Shown: positions 8,723 to 18,217 of the stretch, piece by piece
How positions within the stretch are numbered: position 1 is the first letter of the stretch
Layout: every line of letters starts with the position of its first letter
Assembly: GCA_002715565.1 (NCBI GenBank)
Contig: PAZP01000010.1
Location: forward strand, 55,033-103,209
DNA: 48,177 nt
Direction: 5' to 3'
DNA from: Flavobacteriales bacterium
Lineage (GTDB): Bacteria > Bacteroidota > Bacteroidia > Flavobacteriales > BACL11
The notes under the pieces: generated by a model
What the model was told of the DNA's origin: nothing
Databases searched by the model: none
The model's input: the letters and a program-made list of their open reading frames with translations, nothing else
Position numbers and translations under genes: made by a program

Positions 8723-9588
8723 TAATTGTTTTTTTGTGCTAATTTACTTATTTTAATACATTCTACTGCCTCCTTCACATCATGTACTCTTAAAATATTC
8801 GCTCCATTTTTTAATGCAATAGTATTTAAAATTGTAGTTCCATTTAAAGCATTCTTAGGTTTAATTTTTAAAGGTTTATAAATCATAGATTTTCTTGATA
8901 ATCCAACGAGTAAAGGTTTATTAAGTTTTTTGAATTTTTTGAATTCATTTAATAAAATATAATTATGTTCTATTGTTTTTCCAAATCCAAATCCAGGATC
9001 TAGCGCTATACTATTAACCCCCATATTTTCAAGTATTTTTAATTTTTCTTTAAAAAAATTAAAAATACATTCTGTAACATTATCATAATTTGGGTCTGTT
9101 TGCATGTTTTTAGGAATATCTTTCATATGCATTAATATATATGGAACATCTAATTTAGCTATTGTATTAAACATCTTTTTATCAATTTCTCCCGCTGAAA
9201 TATCATTAATAATAGAGGCTCCTGCTTTAACAGCTTCTTCAGCTACTTTTGACCAGTATGTATCGATAGATAATATAATATTTTTAAAATTACTTTTTAA
9301 CAATTTTATAATTGGAAGAAGTTTTTTTAATTCATCTTCTTCTTTTGATAAAGAGGCTCCTGGTCTAGAAGATTGAGCTCCTACATCTATAATTTTTGCA
9401 CCCTCATCTAGCATTTTTTTTACCTGATTTATTATTTGTATTTCTTCTACATATTTTCCTCCATCATAGAAAGAATCATTCGTAACATTTAAAATTCCCA
9501 TCACAATATTTTCTTTTGTTGAAAAATAGTTTTTAATGGATGTATTCTTGTTAGATTTTAGACTTTTAAAAGCTGTATATTTATCCAT
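8722..9588 (-). CDS. folP: Dihydropteroate synthase
   Basis: Catalyses condensation of hydroxymethyl-dihydropterin pyrophosphate with p-aminobenzoate to dihydropteroate in folate synthesis. The 288-residue TIM-barrel protein shows GILNVTNDSFYDGG (pterin/phosphate loop 1), DVGAQSSRPGA (loop 2), NDISAGEID, LDPGFGFGKTIEHN, LLVGLSRKSMI and the C-terminal LRVHDV. The N-terminal 28 residues before the barrel are a normal extension. It sits upstream of cdaA in a two-gene minus-strand operon and is divergent from the DUF1599 gene across a 20-base gap. Confidence 0.97.
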   Translation of the reverse strand: MDKYTAFKSLKSNKNTSIKNYFSTKENIVMGILNVTNDSFYDGGKYVEEIQIINQVKKMLDEGAKIIDVGAQSSRPGASLSKEEDELKKLLPIIKLLKSNFKNIILSIDTYWSKVAEEAVKAGASIINDISAGEIDKKMFNTIAKLDVPYILMHMKDIPKNMQTDPNYDNVTECIFNFFKEKLKILENMGVNSIALDPGFGFGKTIEHNYILLNEFKKFKKLNKPLLVGLSRKSMIYKPLKIKPKNALNGTTILNTIALKNGANILRVHDVKEAVECIKISKLAQKNN

Positions 9589-9608
9589 GATTTATGATTT
9601 AAATTGAT

Positions 9609-10148
9609 ATGCAACAGACTATTATACAATATGATTCAATAATAAAAAAATGTAAGGACATTTTTGCAAATAAAATGAAAGATTATGGAAGTGCTTGGAG
9701 AATTTTAAGAATCAGTTCACTAACAGATCAGATATTTATTAAAGCTCAACGTATTCGTTCTATTGAAGAAAAGGGTTTTCAGAAAGTTCAGGAAAGTACT
9801 GTAAATGAATTTATAGGAATTGTTAATTATGCAATTATTGGTTTAATACAATTAGATTTAGGAGTAAGTGAAAATTCTGAAGAAGTAGAATATAATGAAG
9901 TGATGAATATTTTTGAAAAACATGTGAAAATTGCCAAAGATTTAATGCAAGCAAAAAATCATGATTATGGAGAAGCATGGAGAGATATGCGTATAAGTTC
10001 ATTAACTGATTTAATACTTCAAAAAATATTAAGAGTTAAACAAATTGAAGATAATAAAGGTAGTACTTTAGTTTCCGAAGGCATAGATGCGAATTATTTA
10101 GATATGTTGAATTATGCAGTATTTGCATTAATTAAATTAGAACAATAA
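9609..10148 (+). CDS. DUF1599 protein with two tandem domains
   Basis: A 179-residue all-helical cytoplasmic protein made of two copies of the DUF1599 unit. The first (about 12-95) reads KMKDYGSAWRILRISSLTDQ; the second (about 105-178) reads KNHDYGEAWRDMRISSLTDL. Both end in a segment like YAIIGLIQLDL / YAVFALIKLEQ. The conserved DYGxAWRxxRxSSLTD core in both halves suggests two active or binding sites. DUF1599 has been proposed to be a nucleotide-modification-associated domain, but no reaction is proven to my knowledge. It ends two bases before the DoxX-like gene, so the two are probably one transcript. Confidence 0.88.
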   Translation: MQQTIIQYDSIIKKCKDIFANKMKDYGSAWRILRISSLTDQIFIKAQRIRSIEEKGFQKVQESTVNEFIGIVNYAIIGLIQLDLGVSENSEEVEYNEVMNIFEKHVKIAKDLMQAKNHDYGEAWRDMRISSLTDLILQKILRVKQIEDNKGSTLVSEGIDANYLDMLNYAVFALIKLEQ

Positions 10149-10150
10149 TT

Positions 10151-11080
10151 ATGAAAAACAAAATTTTATTTACATCACGTTTAGTTATTTCAGCTTTATT
10201 TTTGTTATCTGCTATAGCTAAATTATATCCTACTCCACTATATGGGATCACAAAGATATTTGAGGAAGGTCAGTTAATTCCTATGGGTTTTAATGAAGCA
10301 CTTGTTCCATATTTATCTCGTTTTATTATAGGGCTTGAATTTTTTATTGCCTTTGCTGTTTTACAGAAGAATTATTTAAAAAGAATTATTTTACCAACAT
10401 CTATTTCTTTATTGGTGTTATTTAGCTTACATCTTAGTTATCAAATATTTTTAGGAGATAAAGAAAATTGTGGTTGTTTTGGTGATCTTATACCAATGAC
10501 ACCTACTGAAGCATTGATTAAGAATATTATTACTATTTTAATTTTATTATATATCTATAAAGGTGTGTCTTATTACCAGAAAAGTAATATTTCAAATTTA
10601 TCAATACAATTTCTTTTAACATATCTATTTGTATTTGCATTTATTCCTATTCAAATGTCTACAGAAACAAAAACTGTAAGTTCTTACAGTAGCTATGTGG
10701 TTGGTGATATTGATATTAATGATGGAGAAAAAATATTATGTTTCTTTGATGCTGGTTGTGAACATTGTATGGATGCGGCTAAGTCGTTAACTAAATTATC
10801 TTCTGAAATTAGTGATTTCCCAAAAATTCATATTATTTTTTCAGATTTAGAAGAGGAAAAAATCGTTGATTTTTTTAAATACGCGGGAGCAGAATATTCG
10901 TATCAAGTAATACCTTTTTATAATGAAGATGATGAAGTTAATTCATATTTAGAAATACTAGGTTATGAATATGAAAATCCTGCTATTATTTACCTAAATA
11001 ATGGAAATCAAATAAGATTTTATGATGGTACAGGTGCTAATGAATATAAAGAAGAAGAACTAAGACGTTTAATAGAATAA
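10151..11080 (+). CDS. BT_3928-type DoxX-like membrane protein with C-terminal thioredoxin-like domain
   Basis: A 309-residue protein with four or five N-terminal membrane segments (about residues 5-170) of the DoxX/MauE type, including the conserved pair ENCGCFGD in a loop. A C-terminal extracytoplasmic domain (about 185-309) contains CFFDAGCEHCMDAAKSL, a thioredoxin-like CxxC, and a late ENPAIIYLNNGNQIRFYDG segment typical of a thioredoxin cis-Pro/beta-sheet half. The fusion suggests membrane electron transfer to an exported disulphide protein. The name follows the Bacteroidota family BT_3928; its function is inferred. It lies between the DUF1599 gene and an ABC permease. Confidence 0.85.
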   Translation: MKNKILFTSRLVISALFLLSAIAKLYPTPLYGITKIFEEGQLIPMGFNEALVPYLSRFIIGLEFFIAFAVLQKNYLKRIILPTSISLLVLFSLHLSYQIFLGDKENCGCFGDLIPMTPTEALIKNIITILILLYIYKGVSYYQKSNISNLSIQFLLTYLFVFAFIPIQMSTETKTVSSYSSYVVGDIDINDGEKILCFFDAGCEHCMDAAKSLTKLSSEISDFPKIHIIFSDLEEEKIVDFFKYAGAEYSYQVIPFYNEDDEVNSYLEILGYEYENPAIIYLNNGNQIRFYDGTGANEYKEEELRRLIE

Positions 11081-11086
11081 ACAAAA

Positions 11087-12160
11087 GTGATTTTATTTAT
11101 TATTAAAAAAATCTCCTATTCATTATTAGTTTTATTTGGAGTATTAACAGTAATTTTTTTCTTATTTAATGTTTTGCCAGGTGATCCGGCCAGAATGATG
11201 TTAGATCAAAGAGAAGATTCTTATCAATTAGAATTAATTAAGAAAAAATATGCATTTGATAGATCTTTAGCTGAACAATATGTTTTATATCTAAATGATA
11301 TTTCCCCACTTTCATTTCATTCAAATCATAATAATGCGTTTACTTCATTAAATCATAAAAAATATTCATTTATAAAATTATTTTCTTTTAATAATTTTGA
11401 TTGTGTTTTTAAAATACCTTATTTAAGAGAATCATTTGTTAGTGTAGGCACACCTGTAACTTTAATTATTAAAGAAACTTTTAAAAACACATTTTTCCTT
11501 GCTATTTGCGCAATAATATTTGCACTTATATTAGGTATATTTTTAGGCGTAGTTTCAGCTTTATATAAAGATACACTGATTGATAAACTTATCTTATTTT
11601 TTTCAGTAATAGGAGTTTCATTGCCATCTTTTTTTGCCTCAATTATTATTGCATGGATTTTTGGATTTATATTACATTCATATACAGGATTATCTATGAC
11701 AGGTAGTTTATTTGAAATAGATGACTATGGAGAAGGTTCTTTTATTTCTATTAAAAATATTATATTACCGGCATTTACATTAGGTATAAGACCACTTGCT
11801 ATTATTATACAATTATCTAGAAATTCAATTTTAGATGTTTTATCTATGGATTATATAAGAACTGCTAAGTCTAAAGGTCTAAGTAATATAACTATTTTAT
11901 ATAGACATGTATTGAAGAATGCATTAAATCCTATTATAACTGCAACATCGGGTTGGTTTGCCTCATTACTTGCAGGAGCTGTATTTGTTGAGTATATTTT
12001 CGGATGGAATGGAATAGGTAAAGAAATAGTTGATGCTTTAGATAAAATGGATTTACCTGTTATTATGGGTATTGTACTTTTTATCGGCACGTTATTTGTA
12101 TTAATAAATATATTAGTAGATTTAATATACGCTTGGATTGATCCTCGTGTTAAAATATAG
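11087..12160 (+). CDS. ABC transporter permease, DppB/OppB type
   Basis: A 357-residue inner-membrane permease of the peptide/nickel ABC family. The N-terminus (YSLLVLFGVLTVIFFLFNVLPGDPARMM) is the hallmark of DppB-type subunits, and the EAA loop that contacts the ATPase reads DYIRTAKSKGLSNITILYRH. About six membrane segments are visible. The start is GTG at 11087: no in-frame ATG exists until after the first membrane segment, and the family N-terminus begins here. No partner permease, ATPase or binding protein is encoded nearby, so the other components must be elsewhere. It ends five bases before the tpiA start. Confidence 0.9.
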   Translation: MILFIIKKISYSLLVLFGVLTVIFFLFNVLPGDPARMMLDQREDSYQLELIKKKYAFDRSLAEQYVLYLNDISPLSFHSNHNNAFTSLNHKKYSFIKLFSFNNFDCVFKIPYLRESFVSVGTPVTLIIKETFKNTFFLAICAIIFALILGIFLGVVSALYKDTLIDKLILFFSVIGVSLPSFFASIIIAWIFGFILHSYTGLSMTGSLFEIDDYGEGSFISIKNIILPAFTLGIRPLAIIIQLSRNSILDVLSMDYIRTAKSKGLSNITILYRHVLKNALNPIITATSGWFASLLAGAVFVEYIFGWNGIGKEIVDALDKMDLPVIMGIVLFIGTLFVLINILVDLIYAWIDPRVKI

Positions 12161-12164
12161 AAAA

Positions 12165-12917
12165 ATGAGAAAAAAAATATTAGTAGGAAATTGGAAAATG
12201 AATAATAACTTAAAAGAATCTACTTCTTTAGTTAATGATATTTTATCAGAATTACCACAAAATGGGGTTGAACTAGTATTTTCTCCTTCATTTGTATTTT
12301 TACATAATGTAGTTAAGCTATGTAAAAGTTATGATAATGTATTTGTTGCTGCACAAGATTGTAGTGAAATACAAAATGGTGCATATACTGGAGATGTATC
12401 TGCTGAAATGATAAAATCATGTGATGTAAATTATGTTATTCTAGGTCACTCTGAAAGAAGAAATAAATATGCTGAAACAAACTATGTTATTACACAAAAA
12501 GTTAATTTAAGTTTATCAAATAATTTAAAAGTTATTTTATGTTGTGGAGAAACACTTGAGCAAAGAGAAAAAAAAGTTCATTTTAATTTTATAAAATCTC
12601 AAATATCAGATACTCTATTTCATTTAACTACAGATCAAATCAACAACATAATTATTGCATATGAACCTATTTGGGCTATTGGAACTGGTCTTACTGCAAG
12701 TAAAGAACAAGCTCAGGAAATGCATGCTTTTATTAGAAAAATAATAGCAGAAAAATTTGGGTCCATATTTGCAGATAATATGTCTATATTATATGGAGGT
12801 AGCTGTAAGCCAAATAACGCTAAGGAATTATTTTCTCAAGTTGATATTGATGGTGGACTTATTGGTGGTGCTTCATTAAGTAAGCAAAGTTTTATAGAGA
12901 TCCTTAATTCATTCTAA
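12165..12917 (+). CDS. tpiA: Triosephosphate isomerase
   Basis: Interconverts dihydroxyacetone phosphate and glyceraldehyde-3-phosphate in glycolysis/gluconeogenesis. From the ATG at 12165 the protein has 250 residues, the usual size. Catalytic residues are visible: Lys11 in GNWKMN, His95 in LGHSERR and Glu167 in AYEPIWAIGTG. The phosphate-binding YGGSCKPNNA and GGLIGGASL segments follow. An in-frame upstream start would overlap the permease gene and add nine unrelated residues, so 12165 is preferred. The next gene begins at the base after its stop codon. Confidence 0.98.
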   Translation: MRKKILVGNWKMNNNLKESTSLVNDILSELPQNGVELVFSPSFVFLHNVVKLCKSYDNVFVAAQDCSEIQNGAYTGDVSAEMIKSCDVNYVILGHSERRNKYAETNYVITQKVNLSLSNNLKVILCCGETLEQREKKVHFNFIKSQISDTLFHLTTDQINNIIIAYEPIWAIGTGLTASKEQAQEMHAFIRKIIAEKFGSIFADNMSILYGGSCKPNNAKELFSQVDIDGGLIGGASLSKQSFIEILNSF

Positions 12918-13751
12918 ATGCAATATAAGGAAATTGATATAAAATTTAATCCTGCTAATCAATATAAAGATATTTTAATAGCTCAACTATATAATATTGA
13001 TTTTGATTCATTTTTAGAGTATGAAAAAGGAATTAAAGCATATGTTAAAATTGATGTTTTTAGTGAAGAAAAATTTAATAAAATAATAAAAGATATTAGT
13101 TTAAATATTGATGTTGCATTTAAAATTATAAATCTTGAAAATAAAAATTGGAATGAGAAATGGGAAGCAAACTTTTCGCCAGTTTTTGTTGGAAAAAAAT
13201 GTGTTATACGTGCTGATTTTCATTTAAAAAGTAATGATGTAGAGTATGATATTGTCATTAATCCTAAAATGTCGTTTGGAACGGGTCATCATGAAACTAC
13301 CCATTTAATGATCGAAAAAATGTTTGATTTGAATTTTTATAATAAGAAAGTTATAGATATAGGTTGTGGTACATCAGTATTGTCAATATTAGCATCTAAG
13401 TTAAAAGCACAGATTATTACAGCTTTAGATACAGATATTTGGGCATATAATAATTCAATTGAAAATATAGATAGAAATAATGTTTCTAATGTTAATTTAA
13501 TAAATGATAACATTTATAATATCAAACATCAACAATTTGATATAATTTTAGCTAATATTAATCGAAATGTTATTTTAGAAGACATTACTACATATGCAAC
13601 TTTTGTAACTGAAAAAAGTGATATGCTATTAAGCGGTTTTTTAAAAGAAGATACTGCTGAAATATTAAAAAAATCAGAACAATTAGGTTTTGAACTAGTT
13701 GATTCAAAAAACAAAAATAAATGGCAAATAATACATTTAAAATATCGTTAA
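12918..13751 (+). CDS. prmA: Ribosomal protein L11 methyltransferase
   Basis: SAM-dependent methyltransferase that trimethylates ribosomal protein L11. The 277-residue protein has the N-terminal L11-recognition domain (about 1-100) and the catalytic Rossmann domain. Motifs are SFGTGHHETTHLM, the SAM loop VIDIGCGTSVLSILA and the substrate-site ILANINRNVILEDI. There is no gap to tpiA, and its end overlaps the next gene by 31 bases in another frame, so tpiA-prmA and the large secreted-protein gene are probably one transcript. Confidence 0.95.
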   Translation: MQYKEIDIKFNPANQYKDILIAQLYNIDFDSFLEYEKGIKAYVKIDVFSEEKFNKIIKDISLNIDVAFKIINLENKNWNEKWEANFSPVFVGKKCVIRADFHLKSNDVEYDIVINPKMSFGTGHHETTHLMIEKMFDLNFYNKKVIDIGCGTSVLSILASKLKAQIITALDTDIWAYNNSIENIDRNNVSNVNLINDNIYNIKHQQFDIILANINRNVILEDITTYATFVTEKSDMLLSGFLKEDTAEILKKSEQLGFELVDSKNKNKWQIIHLKYR

Positions 13752-16700
13752 TTTTAATCTTATCTTTTTTCTTTTTGCAATCTTTTCCTCAGAAGAAAAA
13801 AAGTGATAAAGACTTTTCAGATGATTTTTCAATATTTCTTGTTCAGCTTGATGATTTTATGAGTTTAACAAAAAATCCAAAATCAAAAAAATCATATAAA
13901 TCTTTTTCAGATATTAGTTCTTCTTTTTCAAATCAAGAAACAGAGTTGGTTATTAGCATCTCAAAAAAAATGAGAGATAAAAGATTAAGAGTTCAACCTT
14001 ACTTTAATGATTTTCTGAACTCTTTAGTTGTTGTTAAATCATCATGTGATGATAGCGGTATTATAGATTGGTTAAATGTTATTGATAATATGGTGAATAA
14101 CTCAACTCCAAAAAAAATTATCACATTTTTTGATTTTACAATTAAGTTTATTAATAATCAAATTTTAAGATCAACTAAAGCTGCTAAATGGTCAGTTAGC
14201 AATAGTCAATGTTATTTTTCATTTGATTTTAACGAACCTTTTGTTAGTTTTTCAAATCCTGTAAATTTAATTTGCTCTAATAGAAATGGAGATTTCTTAA
14301 TATATTCAACTAAAGGAAATTATTATCCATTATCTAATAAATGGGTAGGCGGAGACGGTATTATAGATTGGACTAATCATGGTTTTTCAAGTGATTCAGT
14401 ATTTGCGCAAATATCTAATTATCAAATTGATACTAGAAAGAGTATGTTTTTTGCTGACTCAGTTCTTTTTTTTAATAAAAAGATTTTTACAAAACCTATA
14501 ATTGGTAAAGTTGTTAATAAATTAGTTTCAGGAAATCAAAAAAGAAATTATCCAAATTTTAAATCCTATAGTAAAAATATTGAGATAAAAGAAATATTTC
14601 CGAATATTGATTATAGAGGTGGTTACAGATTAGTTGGTAAAGATTTTATAGCTGATGGCGGTGATTATGCTGAAGCAAGAATAGTTTTTAAAAGAAATGG
14701 TAAAGACGTATTTATAGCAAATGCTAATAAGTTTAATCTCACTTCAGATCGTATTTTATCAGAATCAGCAGGTGTGAAAATATTTATTGAAGAAGATTCT
14801 ATTTACCATTCTTATTTAAAATTCAAGTATCTTGATAGTAAAAGACAACTACAACTTTATCGTAAAAAAAATGGACCCTCTGGCGCCCCAATGTTAAATA
14901 CTTATCATAATTTAACTATTGATTTTGAATTATTAGAATGGGATGTAGATCAAGATATTATTACTTTTGGTTCTTTACCTCAAACAGACACTTCATTCGT
15001 TCGTTTTGAATCAATAGATATGTATTTGCAATCAAGATTTGATATGATTCAGGGTATTGATGCTATTCATCCTTTGATATTAATAGATAAATATGTAAAG
15101 CAAAAAAAGGAAAGAAAATTTTATGTCGAAGATTTTGCAAAATTTGCACGTTTTCCAATACCCCAAATTAAAGCTCAACTTATTAGGTTGGCAAGTTTTG
15201 GTTTCGTTTTTTATGATTTTGCAGAAGATAGAGTCTCTGTTTTACCAATGTTAGATAATTATGTGGAATCTGCCTCTGGTTTTGGAGATTACGATGTTAT
15301 TGCATTTAATTCTTTTGCCTTTGAAACAAATAAAGGTTCTATGATAAACAATCATTTAGTAAATGCAATATTAAATGTGTCTTCTGGTGATTTAATAATT
15401 AGTGGTATTTATGATGTAGAGTTAAGTAAAGTTAGGGATATAGAAATCTTGCCTAATAGAGGTATAGTAAATGTACAAAAAAATAGAAATTTTATTTTTG
15501 ATGGAAAGATGAAAGCTGGTGGGGGTAGATTAAATTTATTTGGTAGAAATTTTCATTTTGATTATGAAAGATTTAGTGTTGACTTGAAAAACATAGACTC
15601 TATCCAATTATCTGTTCCTGTTTCTTCTAAAATCAATAAAAATAAATATACTTTAAAGACACTAAATACAGTATTAGAATATGTTGATGATGCTGTAGCT
15701 CATTCAAAGGGAGAAATTCGTTTAGATCATCCCTCAAATAAATCTGGATTAAGAAAAGATAGTTTTCCTGAATTTCCAATTTTCAACTCATTTCAAAGAT
15801 CATTTGCTTATTACGATCATAATAAATCTAGATATAATCGCGAATATAAAAGAGATAAATTTTATTTTCATTTAGATCCATATCAAATTGATAGCATTGA
15901 TAGTTACAAAGCTGATGGCCTTTTCTTCACTGGATATTTAGAATCTTCTGGTATTTTCCCTAAAATTAATGACACTTTAAGAGTTCAAGATGATCTTTCG
16001 CTTGGTTTTAATACTTTTACACCGGACTCAGGGCTGCCATTGTACGGGGGGAGAGCTAAATACTATAATGAAATTAGTTTGAGTAATCAAGGGTTAAAAG
16101 GTGAAGGTTCTTTTGAGTTTCATAATTCATATGCTAAAGCAAATATATTGTTCTTGCCAGATTCTACTAATTTAGTTACTAGTAGTTTTAAAATATCTGA
16201 AGTTACTAGTGGTATTGAATTTCCTGAAGTTTATAATACAGAAACATATGCAACTTATTACAAGCTAGATGATCAGCTAGATATTAGAATGAAAGATGAA
16301 CCTTTTGATTTTTACAACTCAAATGCTACTTTTTATGGTAATCTATTTATGAAGCCAGTAGAGCTAACAGGGGAGGGGATTATGAAGCTAGAAAAAGTGG
16401 AAGTTATTGCTGATGTTTTTAAATATAATGCGAATTGGTTTGATTCAGAAAATTCAAGTTTACAATTTTTTGATAATCAAGGAAATATTGCTGTAACAGC
16501 TGATAATTTAAGATCTCACATAGATTTGGAAATGAGAGATGCTGTTTTTTATTCAAATAATTCAGATAATTCTAAGTTTAATTTTCCTGCTAATCAATAT
16601 ATATGTAGAAAATTTAATAATTGTACATGGAACATGGATAAAGAATATTTTAAAATATCAATAGAAGATTCTATTAAAGGTTTTGCTGAATTTATTTCTA

Positions 16701-18196
16701 CTCATAAAGACCAAGAGTCTCTTAATTTTTTCGCAAAAAGTGCTAATTATAGTTTGACAGATTATATTATCAATGCACAAGGAGTAGAGTCAATTCACAT
16801 AGCGGATGCGATAATATATCCAGATTCTGGATTGTTGAATGTTCAAAAAGATGCAGTTATATCGACACTTAGTTCTGCAACAGTTGAATTAACAAAATAT
16901 AATCATATTTTCTCTAATTCTACTGTTGATATTTTATCAAAGAATTCATATAATGCCACAGGTACTTTTTTGTTAAGTTATGGATTAAATAATACCAAAG
17001 AGTTGTTTTTTGAAAAAATATTAGTAAATAATGATAATATTACTGAAGCATATGGACAATTAGATTCTGATAGACCATTTAGCATACATTCTAAACTTGA
17101 CTTAAAGGGTAAAGTGGAATTATTTGGTAATGAAAAAGATTTAACATTTAATGGTTATTTTATGCTAAATCATAATTGTTCTTTATTAGATAAAGAATGG
17201 GTTAAATTTAGGTCCAAAATTGACCCTCTAAATATCCAACTAGTTTTAGATAATAATTTAGTAAATGAGAATGAAGATAAATTATTTTCAGGCATTATGA
17301 TGCGTAGAGATACTCTTGGATTATATGCTACTTTTTTTAATAAAAAGAAAAATTCTTTTGATGTCGAAGTTATTAAATCTAGTTATTTGTTAGCATTCAA
17401 TAATAGTGAATCCTCATTCACAATACAAGGAAAAGATTCTTTATCAAATTCAGTAATATTGTATGAAAATACTTGTCAAGTAAAAGCTGAAGGTGATATC
17501 GATTTGAATTTAAATTTAGGAAGGATTAAAGTCAAGACAATTGGTATGATTCAGCATGAACTAAAGTCACATAAAACAAACATTGATGGATATGTACTTT
17601 TAGATTTTTATTTTTCTGAGCAAGCAATGAAAGCATTTTCACTAGATATTTCTGGTGGCGCTCAAGATGGTGTTGGATTTGAAGAGTATGATGATTTATA
17701 TGTTAGAAATTTGAAAAGATTAATAGGTAATATTGAAAAGGCTAATGAATTTAGGAATGAACTTGTTGAATATAAAATTAAGAGTTTTCCTAAAGAATTT
17801 AGTGCGTATACTTTAGCATTTACAGATATATCTTTAATATGGGACAATAAAAATAAATCTTTTGTTTCGAATGGTAACATAGGTTTAGGTAATAGTTATT
17901 CAAATCCAATAAATGAAATCATTCCAAAAGGTCTTTTAGTTTTTGAAAAACAAAAAGGAAAAGTGGAAGATAAAATGTATGTTAAATTGCAAACATATGA
18001 TGATGAAGAATACTATTTTAGCTATGAACGTAATAGTTTGTGGGTAAGATCTGCAAGTAATGAAGAATTTAATTCTTCAATTGAGGTTTTAAGTGATTCA
18101 AAACGAAGATTAGAAGGTAAACCTAAATATTATTATAAGATAATGACCGAACAAAATGCCAAAACTTTTAATAAAAAAATTGCAAAAAAATATTAA
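13721..18196 (+). CDS. Very large secreted protein of unknown function (1491 residues)
   Basis: I do not recognise a named family. The protein begins with a signal peptide (FKISLILILSFFFLQSFPQ) and is then soluble, with no later membrane segments. The N-terminal ~140 residues look helical; most of the rest is beta-strand-rich with many D/N/S turns. A helical insertion near 455-520 (KQKKERKFYVEDFAKFARF) resembles a small helix-turn-helix-like bundle. Two segments about 450 residues apart are alike (LPNRGIVNVQKNRNF near 577 and YPDSGLLNVQKDAVI near 1031), pointing to internal repeats, perhaps of a beta-helix or LptD/AsmA-like periplasmic fold. It overlaps prmA by 31 bases and precedes plsY. I recall proteins of this size and type as conserved hypotheticals in Flavobacteria. 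A periplasmic or outer-membrane-associated role is inference only. Confidence 0.85.
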   Translation: MANNTFKISLILILSFFFLQSFPQKKKSDKDFSDDFSIFLVQLDDFMSLTKNPKSKKSYKSFSDISSSFSNQETELVISISKKMRDKRLRVQPYFNDFLNSLVVVKSSCDDSGIIDWLNVIDNMVNNSTPKKIITFFDFTIKFINNQILRSTKAAKWSVSNSQCYFSFDFNEPFVSFSNPVNLICSNRNGDFLIYSTKGNYYPLSNKWVGGDGIIDWTNHGFSSDSVFAQISNYQIDTRKSMFFADSVLFFNKKIFTKPIIGKVVNKLVSGNQKRNYPNFKSYSKNIEIKEIFPNIDYRGGYRLVGKDFIADGGDYAEARIVFKRNGKDVFIANANKFNLTSDRILSESAGVKIFIEEDSIYHSYLKFKYLDSKRQLQLYRKKNGPSGAPMLNTYHNLTIDFELLEWDVDQDIITFGSLPQTDTSFVRFESIDMYLQSRFDMIQGIDAIHPLILIDKYVKQKKERKFYVEDFAKFARFPIPQIKAQLIRLASFGFVFYDFAEDRVSVLPMLDNYVESASGFGDYDVIAFNSFAFETNKGSMINNHLVNAILNVSSGDLIISGIYDVELSKVRDIEILPNRGIVNVQKNRNFIFDGKMKAGGGRLNLFGRNFHFDYERFSVDLKNIDSIQLSVPVSSKINKNKYTLKTLNTVLEYVDDAVAHSKGEIRLDHPSNKSGLRKDSFPEFPIFNSFQRSFAYYDHNKSRYNREYKRDKFYFHLDPYQIDSIDSYKADGLFFTGYLESSGIFPKINDTLRVQDDLSLGFNTFTPDSGLPLYGGRAKYYNEISLSNQGLKGEGSFEFHNSYAKANILFLPDSTNLVTSSFKISEVTSGIEFPEVYNTETYATYYKLDDQLDIRMKDEPFDFYNSNATFYGNLFMKPVELTGEGIMKLEKVEVIADVFKYNANWFDSENSSLQFFDNQGNIAVTADNLRSHIDLEMRDAVFYSNNSDNSKFNFPANQYICRKFNNCTWNMDKEYFKISIEDSIKGFAEFISTHKDQESLNFFAKSANYSLTDYIINAQGVESIHIADAIIYPDSGLLNVQKDAVISTLSSATVELTKYNHIFSNSTVDILSKNSYNATGTFLLSYGLNNTKELFFEKILVNNDNITEAYGQLDSDRPFSIHSKLDLKGKVELFGNEKDLTFNGYFMLNHNCSLLDKEWVKFRSKIDPLNIQLVLDNNLVNENEDKLFSGIMMRRDTLGLYATFFNKKKNSFDVEVIKSSYLLAFNNSESSFTIQGKDSLSNSVILYENTCQVKAEGDIDLNLNLGRIKVKTIGMIQHELKSHKTNIDGYVLLDFYFSEQAMKAFSLDISGGAQDGVGFEEYDDLYVRNLKRLIGNIEKANEFRNELVEYKIKSFPKEFSAYTLAFTDISLIWDNKNKSFVSNGNIGLGNSYSNPINEIIPKGLLVFEKQKGKVEDKMYVKLQTYDDEEYYFSYERNSLWVRSASNEEFNSSIEVLSDSKRRLEGKPKYYYKIMTEQNAKTFNKKIAKKY

Positions 18197-18208
18197 TTTG
18201 TATGTTTG
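18180..18208 (+). promoter_or_regulatory. Probable promoter of plsY (Bacteroidota -33/-7 type)
   Basis: TATGTTTG at 18201-18208 matches TAnnTTTG exactly, with TTG 18 bases upstream at 18180-18182 inside the end of the preceding gene. The box ends nine bases before the plsY ATG, so transcription would begin at or very near the start codon. The plsY-clpS pair may thus have its own promoter as well as read-through. Confidence 0.5.
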
Positions 18209-18217
18209 CAGCCCTTT

